DNA of 64,000 nt from Sycobia sp. Sy_11 (taxonomy: Eukaryota; Arthropoda; Insecta; Hymenoptera; Epichrysomallidae), in NCBI GenBank assembly GCA_018907035.1, contig JACCIC010000190.1:806001-870000 (forward strand), written 5' to 3'. Below, in pieces: positions 1-10,191 of the stretch (within the stretch, counting starts at the first letter, position 1; every line of letters starts with the position of its first letter). The position numbers were made by a program, and so were the translations under genes. Under the pieces are notes generated by a model. That model did not search any database. It was not told where the DNA came from and saw nothing but the letters and a program-made list of their open reading frames with translations.

Positions 1-778
1 CTGCCCTATCGTCTTGGGAGGGGGAGGGCGACCGCATCGCGCAGTCGACAATGGACTTAAAGATGACAAGTCAGGAGTCAACGCGGGAAGTTGCATAAAA
101 ACGATATGTGCATCGGCAAGGTGAATGCCTCACTGTAGCCCATACGCTACAGGAAGTAAATGGTGCAGTAGGAGGCCAGCAGCCGATCGTAATTAACATA
201 CGAGGTTCAACAGTCTACTTGAGCAAGTAGAAAACTGTAACAATATATAAATGGCCCCAGAAAAGGTTATTCAGCGTTTCCACCAATCATGTCCCCGTGA
301 TTTTTTCCTACCGCGAAAACAGTACAACACTAGAGCAAGTAATGGCAAATACCTGTAAATCGCGAAGTAAAATAACATCACGTACGGAATGAACGGAAAA
401 CTTAAAAGCAAGCTAAAAGTAATAATAACCCTTTTATATCTTCGCCAACAAAGAAATACCACGATGGCACAGTGTTGGTGGGCGAGGATAAGGCCAATAG
501 AAGAGCGAATAATGGCTCGAAACCATAGTAGGATACTTACGACACTGTACCAGATCCAAAGGACTGGCACAGTATTCAAATATCGAAATTGTTTCAGCAT
601 CGAACACAGCGGTGAAGAAAGAAGAAGAAGTAAACAGCGTAATGTACTCGCCGAGCAGATACCTAGAAGGGTTAGAACGTGCGAGCAGCCGAACCGGCGA
701 GAGTATAAGAAAAAGACGCTAGTATCAATGTATATATTAGATTTAAGTCGACATTCAAGCATTGGATAGATAGAATAT
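1..778 (+). mobile_element. Degenerate 3' end of a Ty3/Gypsy-like element (copy A)
   Basis: This stretch has no intact long ORF but aligns by eye, in the same order, with 25560-26290 of the better preserved Gypsy copy at 20.5-26.3 kb. Shared blocks include the G-rich run near 17-30, the ATGGCCCCA block near 252, the CATGTYCC...TACCGCGA block near 290-320, and the ACRATGGCRCA block near 463. It therefore derives from the region downstream of integrase, where this family seems to carry an extra 3' ORF. It ends where the Penelope-like element begins at 779, so that element probably inserted into or next to it. Homology is seen directly; the function of the extra ORF is unknown. Confidence 0.6.
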
Positions 779-1050
779 AAATTAATAAATATTTTTTTAT
801 TGGTCTTACAGTCCAATCAATGCAATCTAAAAGTAAAATAAAAAATAAAAATAAAAATACATAAAAATAAAATAAAAATTAAAAATAAAAATTAAATTAA
901 AAATTAAATTAAAATTATAATGACAGTCAGACTGTCCTTGTTTACATTCACCCCCGTAGAATAATCTGAAAATAAAATATTAGCTGAAACAATTCATTGT
1001 TAGTAAAGTGCAGTCTGACTGTCCCCAACATCCTTACCTAATTCAAGGTT

Positions 1051-1090
1051 TGTCCAGCGTTTCGAGCTCGCTACGGCTCCTCATCAGGGA
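1051..1090 (-). ncRNA. Decayed hammerhead ribozyme motif (left PLE arm)
   Basis: Read on the minus strand, this shows GTCC, then CTGATGAG, a GAGC...GCTC stem II, then CGAAAC, GCT and GGAC. Stem I (GTCC/GGAC) and the two catalytic core boxes are kept. The short helix III, self-complementary ACGT in the other arm, reads ACGC here, so the conserved U before the cleavage position is lost. Hammerhead motifs of this minimal type are known in Penelope-like elements. This copy is probably inactive. Confidence 0.6.
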
Positions 1091-1299
1091 CTAAACTAAA
1101 CCTTATAATCTAATCTATATATAACTATCCCCACCACCATATTTAGTAAATTAAATATAAATTCCCCCTCTACACAAATTGTCCAAAACCAATGAATTTA
1201 ATAAGGAATGATAAACACTGTCCAATCTACCAGACTCTAACATTAAATTCACATTATTTCGATTCCTAGAAATGTGAATACTTTCAAGACTCTCCCGTT

Positions 1300-1559
1300 T
1301 ATACTTACTATTAATACAATCTTCCAAAATATCCACATTCACAAAATCAAAAGAATGTAAAAACTTTAAACAATGCTCTTTTAAACCGGAAATAATATGT
1401 GAGCTACGTAAACTTTATTTATGTTCATAAAATCTCTTTTTTAAATATCTACCTGTTTGTCCAAATAGTATTTATCACAATCCATGTAATTAATCTTGCA
1501 AACAACTCCTGATTTTAAGCATAAATCATCCCTATCTTTGCAATTATTAAACAATCTAC
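1300..1559 (-). pseudogene. GIY-YIG endonuclease domain remnant (left PLE arm)
   Basis: Downstream of the RT stop, the minus strand still encodes the linker with Cys-rich residues (a VCKIN..DC-like stretch) and the start of the GIY-YIG core. A one-base loss within the KYY..GQTG segment, compared with 3800-3835 in the right arm, shifts the frame. Later residues survive only in pieces (for example the ORF at 1151-1342). In Penelope-like elements this domain nicks target DNA for target-primed reverse transcription. Here it is broken and not continuous with the RT ORF. Confidence 0.75.
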
Positions 1560-3092
1560 TCAAATTATTGCTATTTTTAAAGAAAATTTGAATGTTAAAT
1601 TTCGAAAATTTCTTTTAATTCTTTCAGACAATCCTCTAACATATGGCAAGACGATAATTTTGCCTCCGTTAACATCAATTCCTGTACTATGTATATTTTC
1701 AGTATTATAAATGTCAAACAATCTCTCAGCAATTAATCTATTAATTAATTGAATTGGATAACCATTATTGATGAAAGTTTCTCTTACTATTTGTAAATTA
1801 TTTTGTCTAAAATCTTTATGTGACAATTTTATTGCTCTGTCAATGACACCCTTTAATGCTCCAATTTTGTTTCCGAATGGGTGGTGTGAATTAAAATCTA
1901 AAAACCTACCTGACCAAGTAGGCTTTCTGTACCAATTAAGTTTCGCCTTATTATTACTACATCTAATGACATTAATGTCCAGAAAACTTAACTGACTATT
2001 AACGTCAACCTCCCTTGTAAATTTAATTCTGTCATGTGCAGAATTAAAAACATGCACAATTTCATCCACAAAAACTTCCGAAACAATTGTAAAGATATCA
2101 TCAACATATCTCTTAAATATCATTGGTTCAAAAAGCAATTTTGACAAGGCTATACTTTCAAACTTTTCCATCACTAAATTAGCTATAACCGGTGACAAAG
2201 GCGACCCTATTGGACATCCGTATTTTTGTTCATAAAATTTATTATCAAATGAAAAAATTGTGTTATTAAAAACCAAATTAATTGCTTTAATAAATTCATT
2301 CATTGTCAATTTTGTATGCAAATTAATTTCATTCCACTTTTCCTGTATAATATCATTTAACAACTCTAAAGGTACATTTGTAAACAAAGATACTACATCC
2401 AATGAAATCATCTTGTAGTTTTTCGGAATAACAATATCTTTCATTTCATTGTAAAAACACCAACTATCCTTAATGTAAGAACTAGTTCTTCCAACTATCT
2501 TAACCAATATATTAGACAAAAATCTAGCAATATTATAAGTTGGGAAACCTATGGAAGATATTATTATTCTAAATGTCAGATTTTCTTTATGAATCTTGGG
2601 AAGCCCATAACATTTTGCCACAGTTCCATTTTCACATTTTAAATACTTATATGTAGTATCATTTATATATTCATTTCTTTTCCAATTATTTAATAACTCT
2701 TTCAAATTATTTTGTAGCTTAATGATATGTGGATTACCAATCTTCAAATAAGTACTATCATCATTTAATATATTATTTATACAATTTGTGTAATCAATTT
2801 TATTGGAAGCTACAGTTACATTACCTTGGTCGGCCTTTTGGAAGATTATATTAGGGTTATTTCTCAAAAAAATTTTCGCGGTAATTAAATTATGTATAAA
2901 ATTACTATTTAAAAAATTATCAAATTTATTTTCTCTTTTAAAATTACTAATGACATTAACTAAAGATGCCCTCCATTCCTTTTTCACTTCATCATTTAAA
3001 CCAAAAAGATTACTTTCAACCACCGCGACGATTTCTTTGATCGGGGGATTATTTTTACAATATAATATTCCATGTTTGGCACCTTTAGACAT
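1560..3092 (-). CDS. Penelope-like reverse transcriptase (endonuclease domain lost)
   Basis: A 510-codon ORF encodes the RT of a Penelope-like element, the enzyme that copies element RNA into DNA at the target. Diagnostic features are the GLPKIHK motif near residue 165, FTNVP near 237, a GCPIGSPLSP block near 293, the catalytic RYVDDIF box near 329, LSFLDINV near 367, and a WYRKPTWSGRFLDFNSHHP block near 385-403. This last block is characteristic of PLEs rather than LINE or LTR RTs. The frame stays open for 44 codons upstream of this ATG (to about 3224) and reads PLE-like N-terminal sequence, including FRNLTDKEIS, so the true start may be upstream or the 5' end truncated. The ORF stops before the GIY-YIG domain, which is frameshifted. 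It is the longest intact retroelement ORF on the left side and lies between inverted copies of its own 3' end. Confidence 0.9.
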   Translation of the reverse strand: MSKGAKHGILYCKNNPPIKEIVAVVESNLFGLNDEVKKEWRASLVNVISNFKRENKFDNFLNSNFIHNLITAKIFLRNNPNIIFQKADQGNVTVASNKIDYTNCINNILNDDSTYLKIGNPHIIKLQNNLKELLNNWKRNEYINDTTYKYLKCENGTVAKCYGLPKIHKENLTFRIIISSIGFPTYNIARFLSNILVKIVGRTSSYIKDSWCFYNEMKDIVIPKNYKMISLDVVSLFTNVPLELLNDIIQEKWNEINLHTKLTMNEFIKAINLVFNNTIFSFDNKFYEQKYGCPIGSPLSPVIANLVMEKFESIALSKLLFEPMIFKRYVDDIFTIVSEVFVDEIVHVFNSAHDRIKFTREVDVNSQLSFLDINVIRCSNNKAKLNWYRKPTWSGRFLDFNSHHPFGNKIGALKGVIDRAIKLSHKDFRQNNLQIVRETFINNGYPIQLINRLIAERLFDIYNTENIHSTGIDVNGGKIIVLPYVRGLSERIKRNFRNLTFKFSLKIAII

Positions 3093-3458
3093 GGTATTTA
3101 TTACTTCATTTGATATCTCCTTGTCAGTTAGATTCCTAAACCAATTTTTATTGTTTGCATTATTAATCTGATAGCTTTGAAATTGTTTTTTATTTCTTAA
3201 ACATTCAAATTTCCTTTTTAATGTTTATCTATTAATATATTTTGTCTTAATAAAATGTTTATTTTGACCAAGAAAAAATTCATGTAATTCATTTCTTTCT
3301 ATATTTTGATATAAATAATATTCAATCTTTAATAAATATCTATTTAAGGAATTACTATTAAGGAACACTATTAATAGTGTTTGTTATGATCTAAAGAAGA
3401 ATATTTTCTTTTTCAAAAATAAATTACTTAATTTAGAAATTAGAGATTTACATATAAA
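3093..3458 (-). other. PLE 5' region and junction to the right arm
   Basis: From 3093 to about 3224 the minus-strand frame of the RT continues without a stop and reads plausible N-terminal PLE residues. From 3225 to 3458 the DNA is AT-rich with no recognisable coding; it includes a short inverted AACACTATTAATAGTGTT near 3362-3379. The switch to plus-strand GIY-YIG sequence occurs at 3459. Confidence 0.4.
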
Positions 3459-3549
3459 TACTATATTGGACAAACAGGTAGATATTTAAAAAAGAGAATT
3501 TATGAACATAAATATAGTTTACGTAGCTCACATATTATTTCCGGTTTAA
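3459..3549 (+). repeat. Extra short copy of the GIY-YIG segment
   Basis: About 90 bp, from TACTATATTGGACAAACAGG to TTTCCGGTTT, closely duplicates 3807-3903. It is joined directly to sequence matching the RT C-terminus (from 3551). The order is therefore endonuclease fragment, then RT end, then endonuclease again. This is a scrambled template-switch-like join within the right arm. Confidence 0.7.
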
Positions 3550-3699
3550 AAGATTGTTTGACATTTATAATACCGAAAATAGACATCATGCATGAGTTGA
3601 TGTTAACAGAGGCAAAATTATTGTCTTACCATATGTTAGAGAATTATCAGAAAGAATTAAAAAAATTTTTTGGAAATGTAACATTCAAATTTTCTTTAA

Positions 3700-4136
3700 A
3701 TATAGCAATAATTTAAGTAAGTTGTTTAATAATTGCAAAGATAAGGATGATTCATGTTTAAAATCAGGAGTTGTTTACAAAATTAATTGTATGGATTGTA
3801 ATAAGTACTATATTGGACAAACAGGTAGATATTTAAAAATGAGAATTTATGAACATAAATTTATTTAAACATAGTTTACGTAGCTCACATATTACTTCCG
3901 GTTTCAAGGAGCATTGTTTAAAGTTTTTACATTCTTTTGATTTTGTGAATGTGGATATATTGGAACATGGTATTAATAATAAGTATAAACGGGAGAGTCT
4001 TGAAAGTATTCACATTTCCAGAAATCGAAATACTGTGAATTTAATGTTAGAGTCTGGTAGATTGGACAGTGTTTATCATTGCTTATTAAATTCATTGGTT
4101 TTGGACAATTTGTGTAGAGGGGAAATTTATATTTAA
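3700..4136 (+). pseudogene. GIY-YIG endonuclease domain remnant (right PLE arm)
   Basis: The readable order is SGVVYKINCMDCNKYYIG, then QTGRYLKMRIYEH at 3760-3855. An insertion of about 10 bp and stops near 3865-3880 follow, then a second open piece at 3849-4136 in another frame that carries the conserved C-terminal residues. The KYYIGQTGRY core is intact here but not in the left arm. Because it is cut off from any RT ORF in the same orientation, it is a pseudogene fragment. Confidence 0.75.
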
Positions 4137-4195
4137 TTTACTAAATTTGGTAGTGGGGATGGGTATATATAGATTAGATTATAAGATTTAGTTTA

Positions 4196-4235
4196 GTCCC
4201 TGATGAGGAGCTGTAGCGAGCTCGAAACGTTGGAC
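4196..4235 (+). ncRNA. Minimal type-I hammerhead ribozyme (right PLE arm)
   Basis: In order: GTCC (4196-4199), CTGATGA core (4200-4206), an extra G, stem II GAGCT with a 6-nt loop closed by AGCTC, GAAA (4223-4226), the self-complementary ACGT helix III overlapping it, a U at the cleavage position, and GGAC (4232-4235) pairing back to GTCC. This is the compact ~40-nt form known from Penelope-like elements, in which the tiny helix III can pair between two molecules. All core bases that I can check are present. Activity is inferred. Confidence 0.75.
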
Positions 4236-4507
4236 AAGTCTTCAATTAGGTAAGGGTGTTGGGGACAGTCAGACTGCACTTTACTAACAAAGAATTTTTG
4301 TAGCTAATATTTTATTTTCAGATTATTCTACGGGGGTGAATGTAAACAAGGACAGTCTGACTGTCATTATAATTTTAATTTAATTTTTAATTTAATTTTT
4401 ATTATTAATTTTTAGTTTATTTTTATTTTTATTTATTTTTATTTTTTATTTTATTTTTAGATTGAATTGATTGGACTTTAAGACCAATAAAAAATATTTA
4501 TTAATTT

Positions 4508-5084
4508 GTATATGCGCAGACGACATAAATACAATTAAATTGTTTTAGATAGAATAGAATTAGAATAGTTTAATTAATTCGTACCGATAGTTTCAGTAGT
4601 GTAATAATTAGTTTCAAAATCAATTGCGATAAGTAGGTTAGTTATAAATAATAGTTTGAGCGTTAGCACTGATACATTTATTCATTAGTAGGACTAGAAT
4701 ACAAGAAGGAAACAGTAATATGAATGGATAAAACTTTGATTTATGTATATGTTATAACGTTTCCCCGATACGCGTTGTCTAACAGTTACTGTCGCAAATT
4801 CTACGCGCCGTAAGTACACGACACTGAAAAGAATCGCGACCACCGCTTTTCCACGTCGGTTTTGGGCGGGGGAGTTTGCAACTATCGATTAGGCGGCCGC
4901 AGGTTACGCATTCGTATAAAACCGCGAGTGTTCGCGGTTGATCGCGAATATCTTACTCGCGAACCGCAAGAATGCGCGCACGGCAAAGGAAAAACTGAAA
5001 AGGAACGAGCGCGTTTCTTCTTCTCGTTTCGACCGTCAAGGAATAGAGACAGTTCTCGTTCAGCCGCAAAACTGATGGGAGAGA
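4508..5084. other. AT-rich spacer and GC-rich leader before Gypsy copy B
   Basis: From 4508 to 4790 there is AT-rich DNA without an ORF. From 4800 the base composition changes to GC-rich, and an open frame runs from 4862 toward the gag remnant. This may be the leader or gag N-terminal part of the Gypsy copy that follows, but I recognise no domain in it. No LTR boundary could be fixed. Confidence 0.3.
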
Positions 5085-7024
5085 ATACACACGTCGAAGT
5101 GAGCGAACGCCCTGTCCATCAATACAGCAAGACAAATGGAACAACCAGAGATACTGCAATGGGCGACAATCACCAGTTGCAAGGGACAATTATAGACGTG
5201 ATTATACCGATTACCAGGTAGACAGACAGCAAGGTGAAGATACAAGCACTTCCTGGATCTGTAAACAGCTTGGATACTGGTCCGATAGCTGTCCTGACAC
5301 AAAACAACAATTCATGAAATGCATGAGAGGAGAGAACTTAGGAGTCAACCTTGACACCCCTCAAAAACCGTTTTCGCGATACCACAAAAGGCCTCTTCTA
5401 ATATTCAAGGCTGCCATATGGACTAACGAAGGCCCCGGCCATTTTCCAGAGAGGTATGAGCCTCTTCTTTGTACCAGAGTGGTAACCGTGTGTCTTCGTC
5501 TATATGGACGACATCATTGTCGCGATGAAGATTTTCAAGTCACGTACCTGGGCTATATAGAAAACGAGAACGTTTTGCACACTGACATGGAGAAGCTTCA
5601 CCCGGTGAGCGAATATCCGAGGCCTACCAACCTGAAGCAATTACAGCCCTTTTTAGGCATATCGACTGGTATGCTAGATTCATCTAAGATCTGGTGAAAA
5701 TCAAACTACCTCTCACCAATTTACTTAAAAAGAGCGTCAAATGGCACTGGAGACAAGCTCAAGATCTTGCTAACATAAGCGTCAGTACTTGCGTGACCCA
5801 TCCAACATAAGCTATATATTCTGTAAACGGATATGAGCAATCACGTCCTAGGCCATGTACTCAGTCAAGAGTATCACGACGGGAAACATCCGATTGCCTA
5901 TGCGAGCAGAACATTAACATCAGCAGAATTGAACTACACCATGACCAAGAAGCAGTGCCTAGTCATCCTGTGGGCAGTAGAAAAATTCCGCGGGTATTTA
6001 CTTGACAAGAAATTTACGGTGGTTACAGACCACAACAGCCTCAAGTGGTTGCACGCCTTGAAGGATCCCACAGACTGCCTAGCGAGATGGGTAACAGCAC
6101 TCTAGGCGTATAACATGAACATTGTGCACCGTAATGAATCTCTATATCGTGTATCTAATATTCTTTCTAGACCCTCCCCCAGCCAGCGGAAGTACCTACC
6201 GCCACCCTCAGCAACTTAGAAAAAGACAAATTGTACAACGATAAAACGAGCAAACTACACGAACAACACGACAAATAATTTGACTGGACAATCATGGACA
6301 ACAAATTGTACAAATATTACCCGAATGCATTCACGAACTAGGAGAAATTCAAAATGACTGGAAGCTGGTAGTGACGCTAGGAGATCGCGAGCGAATCCTT
6401 CGTGATTGCCACGACAGACCAACGTCTGGTCATTTTGGCACGGACAAAAGATTAAATAAAATGAGCCAGTGTTATTACTGGCCTGGAATGCGAAGAGATA
6501 TATGTCAGTACGCCAAGCACTGTCCCGAATACCAGATATACAAGTTATCGCATCGAGGGCCCGCCGGATTGATAGCATAACGGAATATACAAGAGTCATG
6601 GACCAGTGCTGCGGCGGACATAATAGGTGCATTCCCGGCTAGTAAAGGGCAATGCAGGTAGTTCTTCATATTCCAGGACCTTTTCGCAAAGTATGTGGAA
6701 ATACAGCCATTTAAACAAGCAAATGGCCAAGCAATCGCCAGGGCATTTGAAGAATAGATCATATTCAAGTGGGTCTGCCCAAAGTACCTGTTCACAGACA
6801 ACGGTACAGAATTTGCTAACAACTGGCTCATAGCCAAGTTGACCGAACTAAATGTCATACACCAGCTAATCGCGCCCTACCATGCCCAGGCTAATCCTGT
6901 AGAACAAGTGAACTGCGTCATCAAAACGATGAGAACCATCTTCGTAAAAAACGACCATAAAGGTTGGGACTTTGCAAATCTATTTATATATAGTTTCAAT
7001 TTTACAGCGCCGGAATGTATATAA
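5085..7024 (+). pseudogene. Ty3/Gypsy gag-pol remnant (copy B)
   Basis: Only fragments remain, in element order. A gag zinc-knuckle relic (CKQLGYWSDSCPD) is readable near 5258-5297, matching the knuckle of the 20.5-kb copy. It is followed directly by the middle of RT, with a YMDDIIV active-site box near 5501-5521, so protease and the RT N-terminus are deleted. RNase H survives at 5833-6105 (IAYASRTLTSAELNYT and TDHNSLKWLHALKDP). The integrase zinc-binding region is at 6371-6580 (HDRPTSGHFG, then YWPGM and CPEYQ). The integrase core persists to 7024, with ENGTEFAN-like and APYHAQANPVEQVN residues. Many stops and frameshifts break it. It belongs to the same family as the 20.5-kb copy, which it matches residue for residue over long blocks. 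Confidence 0.85.
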
Positions 7025-7260
7025 TACGCGATACAGCTTAGTTTAAGATCAAGATAAAGAGAGAATTATTTATATTTGTGAGTCGAGTGTGGAAGAAAGG
7101 CCTTTCGAAAACACGCATATAAAACGGTGCGGACAAACTGTTGCGAGCACTTGACGAGAGAGGTACCTCAGTTAAGTCGCATAATAAACGATTTAGTAAA
7201 ACTCTACTTGTTAATTAAAGTTTTAGTCTCTTTAATAAAAACTTCGTGCAATCACGCATC
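7017..7260 (+). other. LTR-like promoter and polyadenylation sequence
   Basis: Just after the integrase remnant, the sequence begins TGTATATAATACG and contains a CATATAAAACGG TATA-like box near 7127 and AATAAA-type signals near 7182 and 7231. This arrangement would suit the 3' LTR of Gypsy copy B, but I found no second copy in the window and could not define its end. Confidence 0.3.
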
Positions 7261-7607
7261 GATGCGATAAAAACATCATAAAAACACCTGCCTGTCTTCT
7301 GTATTGCGACCGAGTATATAAAGGCACAGCGATAAAGCCGGACATCGTCATTTTCAGGTGTACTCACGTACACAATAGGTTCAACCTTCACCTAGGGAAG
7401 TTGCTTCTTGGGAACAAGTCTCCAATGAAATTTTGGGCCTAGTCTTTAGGGGGAGAAAGAATTCACACTCTTTCTATGAAAAATGTGTTTGATAATTTTT
7501 TAGCAACTAAACATATACAATGGACGTGATATGGGGCACAGTATTTTAAATAATCGAATTGGACCTGAAGAACATAAGTGGGAAAACAGTAAAATTATTA
7601 ATAAATG

Positions 7608-7656
<49 letters not shown>

Positions 7657-8739
7657 ATATGAGCGCATGCTTGCTTATAATTGTGCTGCAAATGTCTTAT
7701 GAGTTGTTATTCAGAAAGTACATTCCATGACAACACATAGTAAGCAAAAGAGGTCGATTGAGTTTACGCTCATTTTTCAGAAACTCATTAAGAAGTATAA
7801 GAACCAATGATTAGAATTTAATACCTTCTGTTACTTTGCTGCTGCTGTGTAAACAGAATAGCTCTGCTTTCTGACACTCATTATCTTATTATCAGGCATT
7901 GTTTTTGTCGAGTGCCTGTAAACATTCTCTTTTAAAATTATTTCACTTTGCAATAACGACAAATAGCTTCTTATCACACACCTCAGACACATACCTCATG
8001 ACATATATGCATGTCCTCAACATATAATAAATTATAATACTTGTAAAATGTATAAATATATTTTTCATTCATGTAGTCAGGGAGAAAATTGAACGAAAAA
8101 AGCAGAATAATCGGGAGGAGATATGAATTTAATAAAAATTACAAAAATTATAAATTTACAAAAACTAAAGTCAATCTGAACTGTGAAAATTAGACAAATT
8201 GGTACTCATACATATTTACATATATTTGACTATATAAAAATTGATTTCAATACTTTTTCTTTTGCTTAAATTAAAAATATTTACAAATAATAAAGCTATA
8301 AGTTCTTTTTTTAAGTAGCGCACGTTTATGTGTAATTGATTAAGAAGTCTAATTAGGAAAACATTACATTTATATAAATAAACACAATACATTGATTATA
8401 TTGATAAATGTATTACAATCAAAAAAAGTTTCAAATGATAAGGAATTTGAATACACCATACTTGTGTTATTTTATATTATCGTAAAAAGTAATTTTAAAG
8501 AGATATAAATATATTTAGTATATTTATGAAATATCAATAGTTTTCTGTCGTAAATAATACATTTTTTCTTATTTGATTAAGGAAATAATCCTAGATGTAC
8601 TATTACTAGAAGCATATATGTTATTTTTACAAAATAGCCCATGATTTTAATGAGATTAAAAATATTTTTATATATTCTTGAAGAATATTTTAATATAAAT
8701 TTTTTTTAATATCAAACATTTTTAGACATATAAGATCTG
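7261..8739. other. AT-rich DNA without recognisable genes
   Basis: Apart from a (TA)n tract at about 7609-7653, nothing is recognised. Near 7310-7330 there is a second TATA-like run (GAGTATATAAAGGC) followed by a purine tract at 7449-7458 (GGGGGAGAAA). These may be fragments of another LTR element, but they are not enough to name one. From 7700 to 8740 the DNA is strongly AT-rich and empty. Confidence 0.5.
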
Positions 8740-9000
8740 ATTTTCAATTAATACACGCAACTCCCTGTGAAAATCGTTAATAGACATCTGAACATATTGT
8801 ATTCTACGATCCAAACAAGAAACACCCCGTGGAAGTCGTCCCGACACACCTGGACAACATGTTTCCCGGCCAAACACACAACTCCCCGTAGAAGTAATCG
8901 ACAGACACCTGGACATCGTATTCTACCGTCCAAACACGAAACTACTCGTGGAAGTCGTCGCCACGTACTTAAAGATCTGTTTCTACCGCCTGAACACGAC
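8740..9000 (-). repeat. 60-bp minisatellite block (isolated copy)
   Basis: Four to five imperfect units with a period near 60 bp contain the recurring blocks GACACCTGGACAT, TATTCTACCGTCCAAACACGAAACT and CGTGGAAGTCGTC. The same unit, in the opposite orientation, makes up the arrays at 32610-33240 and 57945-58600. The Helitron ends that flank those arrays are not visible here, so this is probably a decayed fragment of the same element. Confidence 0.75.
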
Positions 9001-9751
9001 ATTATGATCTATAGTAGCCGAGTCTATTTCATGCATTATAGAATTGTAGCAATACATACAGCTGCATATAGTATGTACATATAGTCATGTATAGATATAT
9101 ATACGTAAATCAAACTCGCCTTTAAGGCGCTATCGGTCGACTTGATTTAGTTAGTAATGACGGAAACTATGCAAATCTAGCGAGTATTTACCGAATGGAA
9201 AAAATTAAAGAATTCGAAAGATAATGAAAACGGAGTAACACAAATTCACTGTTTAATAACTTTACTCTTGTAAAAGTTTTTTACATAAACCTTTTTTTTA
9301 ATTGAATTATAATGAAATAGCTTTCTTTTAAGCATAATTAGAAGTAATATAATGGTTTAATGTGGACGCAATAATTATTTGAAAATCTCGAAACTCAATA
9401 TCAATGACATAGCACAGTCGTCCGAAAACTGAACTACTGCGACCGCGCTCCTTGATCTATACTAATTTACATTTGACTGAAATAGTGGAAATATGTTTGT
9501 AAATGCAATTAAAAATAAAAAATTCAAAATAACTTTATCATTTTGTGTATTATGAAGCCATTATACTTTCTACCAATCAAATAAAGATATAATCACTATC
9601 AGATTTCGATATAAAACATTTAATGGGAATACATTTTTTTTATACTGATTTGTTTGTGTTGTCATAGTTTTCTTCGTCTATATAGATTTTCAATTGCAAA
9701 ATTTTCACATACAGTTTCTCTATATGGTTTTAATATTTTAACTGTCCTATA
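9001..9751. other. AT-rich DNA, no genes; diverged dispersed repeat at its end
   Basis: No ORF or RNA gene is recognised. The last part (about 9650-9745) resembles 12660-12760: both read TGTTGTMAYAGTTTTCTTC, then TTTCMATTGCAAAATTTTCAC or a near match. The outer mariner therefore lies between or within two copies of a diverged repeat. Confidence 0.45.
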
Positions 9752-9828
9752 CGAGGGTGGTCCGAGAAGTACCTGGCCCAACAAATAAAGCTCAAAAATT
9801 TTGGAAGAAAATATATTTATTTTTCAAT

Positions 9829-10191
9829 ATAATCTCCTTTTATCTCTATACACTTTTCGAGCGATGTTCAATACGTTAGATACCCATTTTATTATAAGAA
9901 TTGTCAAGCTCCTCATAATAGCCATTAACTACCGAGACCACCTCTTCATTGTTAGAAAATCTTTGACCAGCGAGCCATTTTTTCATTTTTGGGAACAGAA
10001 AATAATCCTAGGGAACTAAATCTGGCGAATAGGGTGCATGAGGTAGCAATTCAAACTTTAATTCATTCATTTTGGCAATTGCAATAACAGATGTGTGAGC
10101 TAGTGCATTGTCTTGATGGAACACTTTCTTCTTAGCCAAATACGGCTGTTTTCGCTTGATTTTTTCGCTCAAACGTTGCAATAAATTATTA
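9829..10191 (-). pseudogene. Outer mariner transposase, C-terminal part
   Basis: Read on the minus strand, the block NNLLQRLSEKIKRKQP is followed by HQDNALAHTS (second catalytic Asp) and PHAPYSPDLVPS (leading to the third catalytic Asp). The conserved mariner C-terminus then appears with stops (a GYYEEL-like piece and CIEIKGDYIEK) near 9829-9870. The frame is interrupted at 10191 by the inner mariner and continues at 11472. It can produce no functional transposase. Confidence 0.85.

Larger units (their letters stand above)
779..1724. repeat. Left arm of the PLE inverted repeat
   Basis: Reverse-complement copy of 3551-4507. It holds the 3' part of the PLE: the last ~50 codons of the RT ORF, the GIY-YIG remnant, the hammerhead motif and the terminal tail. 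A perfect inverted core TGACAGTCAGACTGTC lies near 929-945, and a diverged partner lies near 4357-4372 in the other arm. Differences between the arms are scattered substitutions and small indels, so the two copies have aged separately. Confidence 0.85.
779..4507 (-). mobile_element. Penelope-like retroelement (PLE) with inverted terminal copies
   Basis: A 3.7-kb unit is defined by inverted arms that start and end with the same sequence (AAATTAATAAAT at 779 and its complement ending at 4507). The central minus-strand ORF is a Penelope-type reverse transcriptase. Both arms carry remnants of the C-terminal GIY-YIG endonuclease, a hammerhead-type ribozyme motif, and an A/T-rich tail next to a repeated CAGTCTGACTGTC motif. 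PLEs are known for partial copies joined in tandem or inverted orientation, which fits. No target-site duplication is obvious at the outer ends. The element is damaged and probably inactive. Confidence 0.85.
3551..4507. repeat. Right arm of the PLE inverted repeat
   Basis: Plus-strand copy of the 3' end of the PLE, complementary to 779-1724. It runs through the RT C-terminus (VLPYVRELSERIKK is readable near 3628-3665), the GIY-YIG segment, the hammerhead and the tail. It also contains frameshifts. The ribozyme is better kept in this arm than in the left one. Confidence 0.85.

Noticed and set aside
271..816. 181-codon minus-strand ORF
   Set aside because: It runs across the junction of the Gypsy fragment and the PLE, has a cysteine/leucine-rich composition without motifs, and lies opposite the Gypsy remnant. 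It looks like chance.
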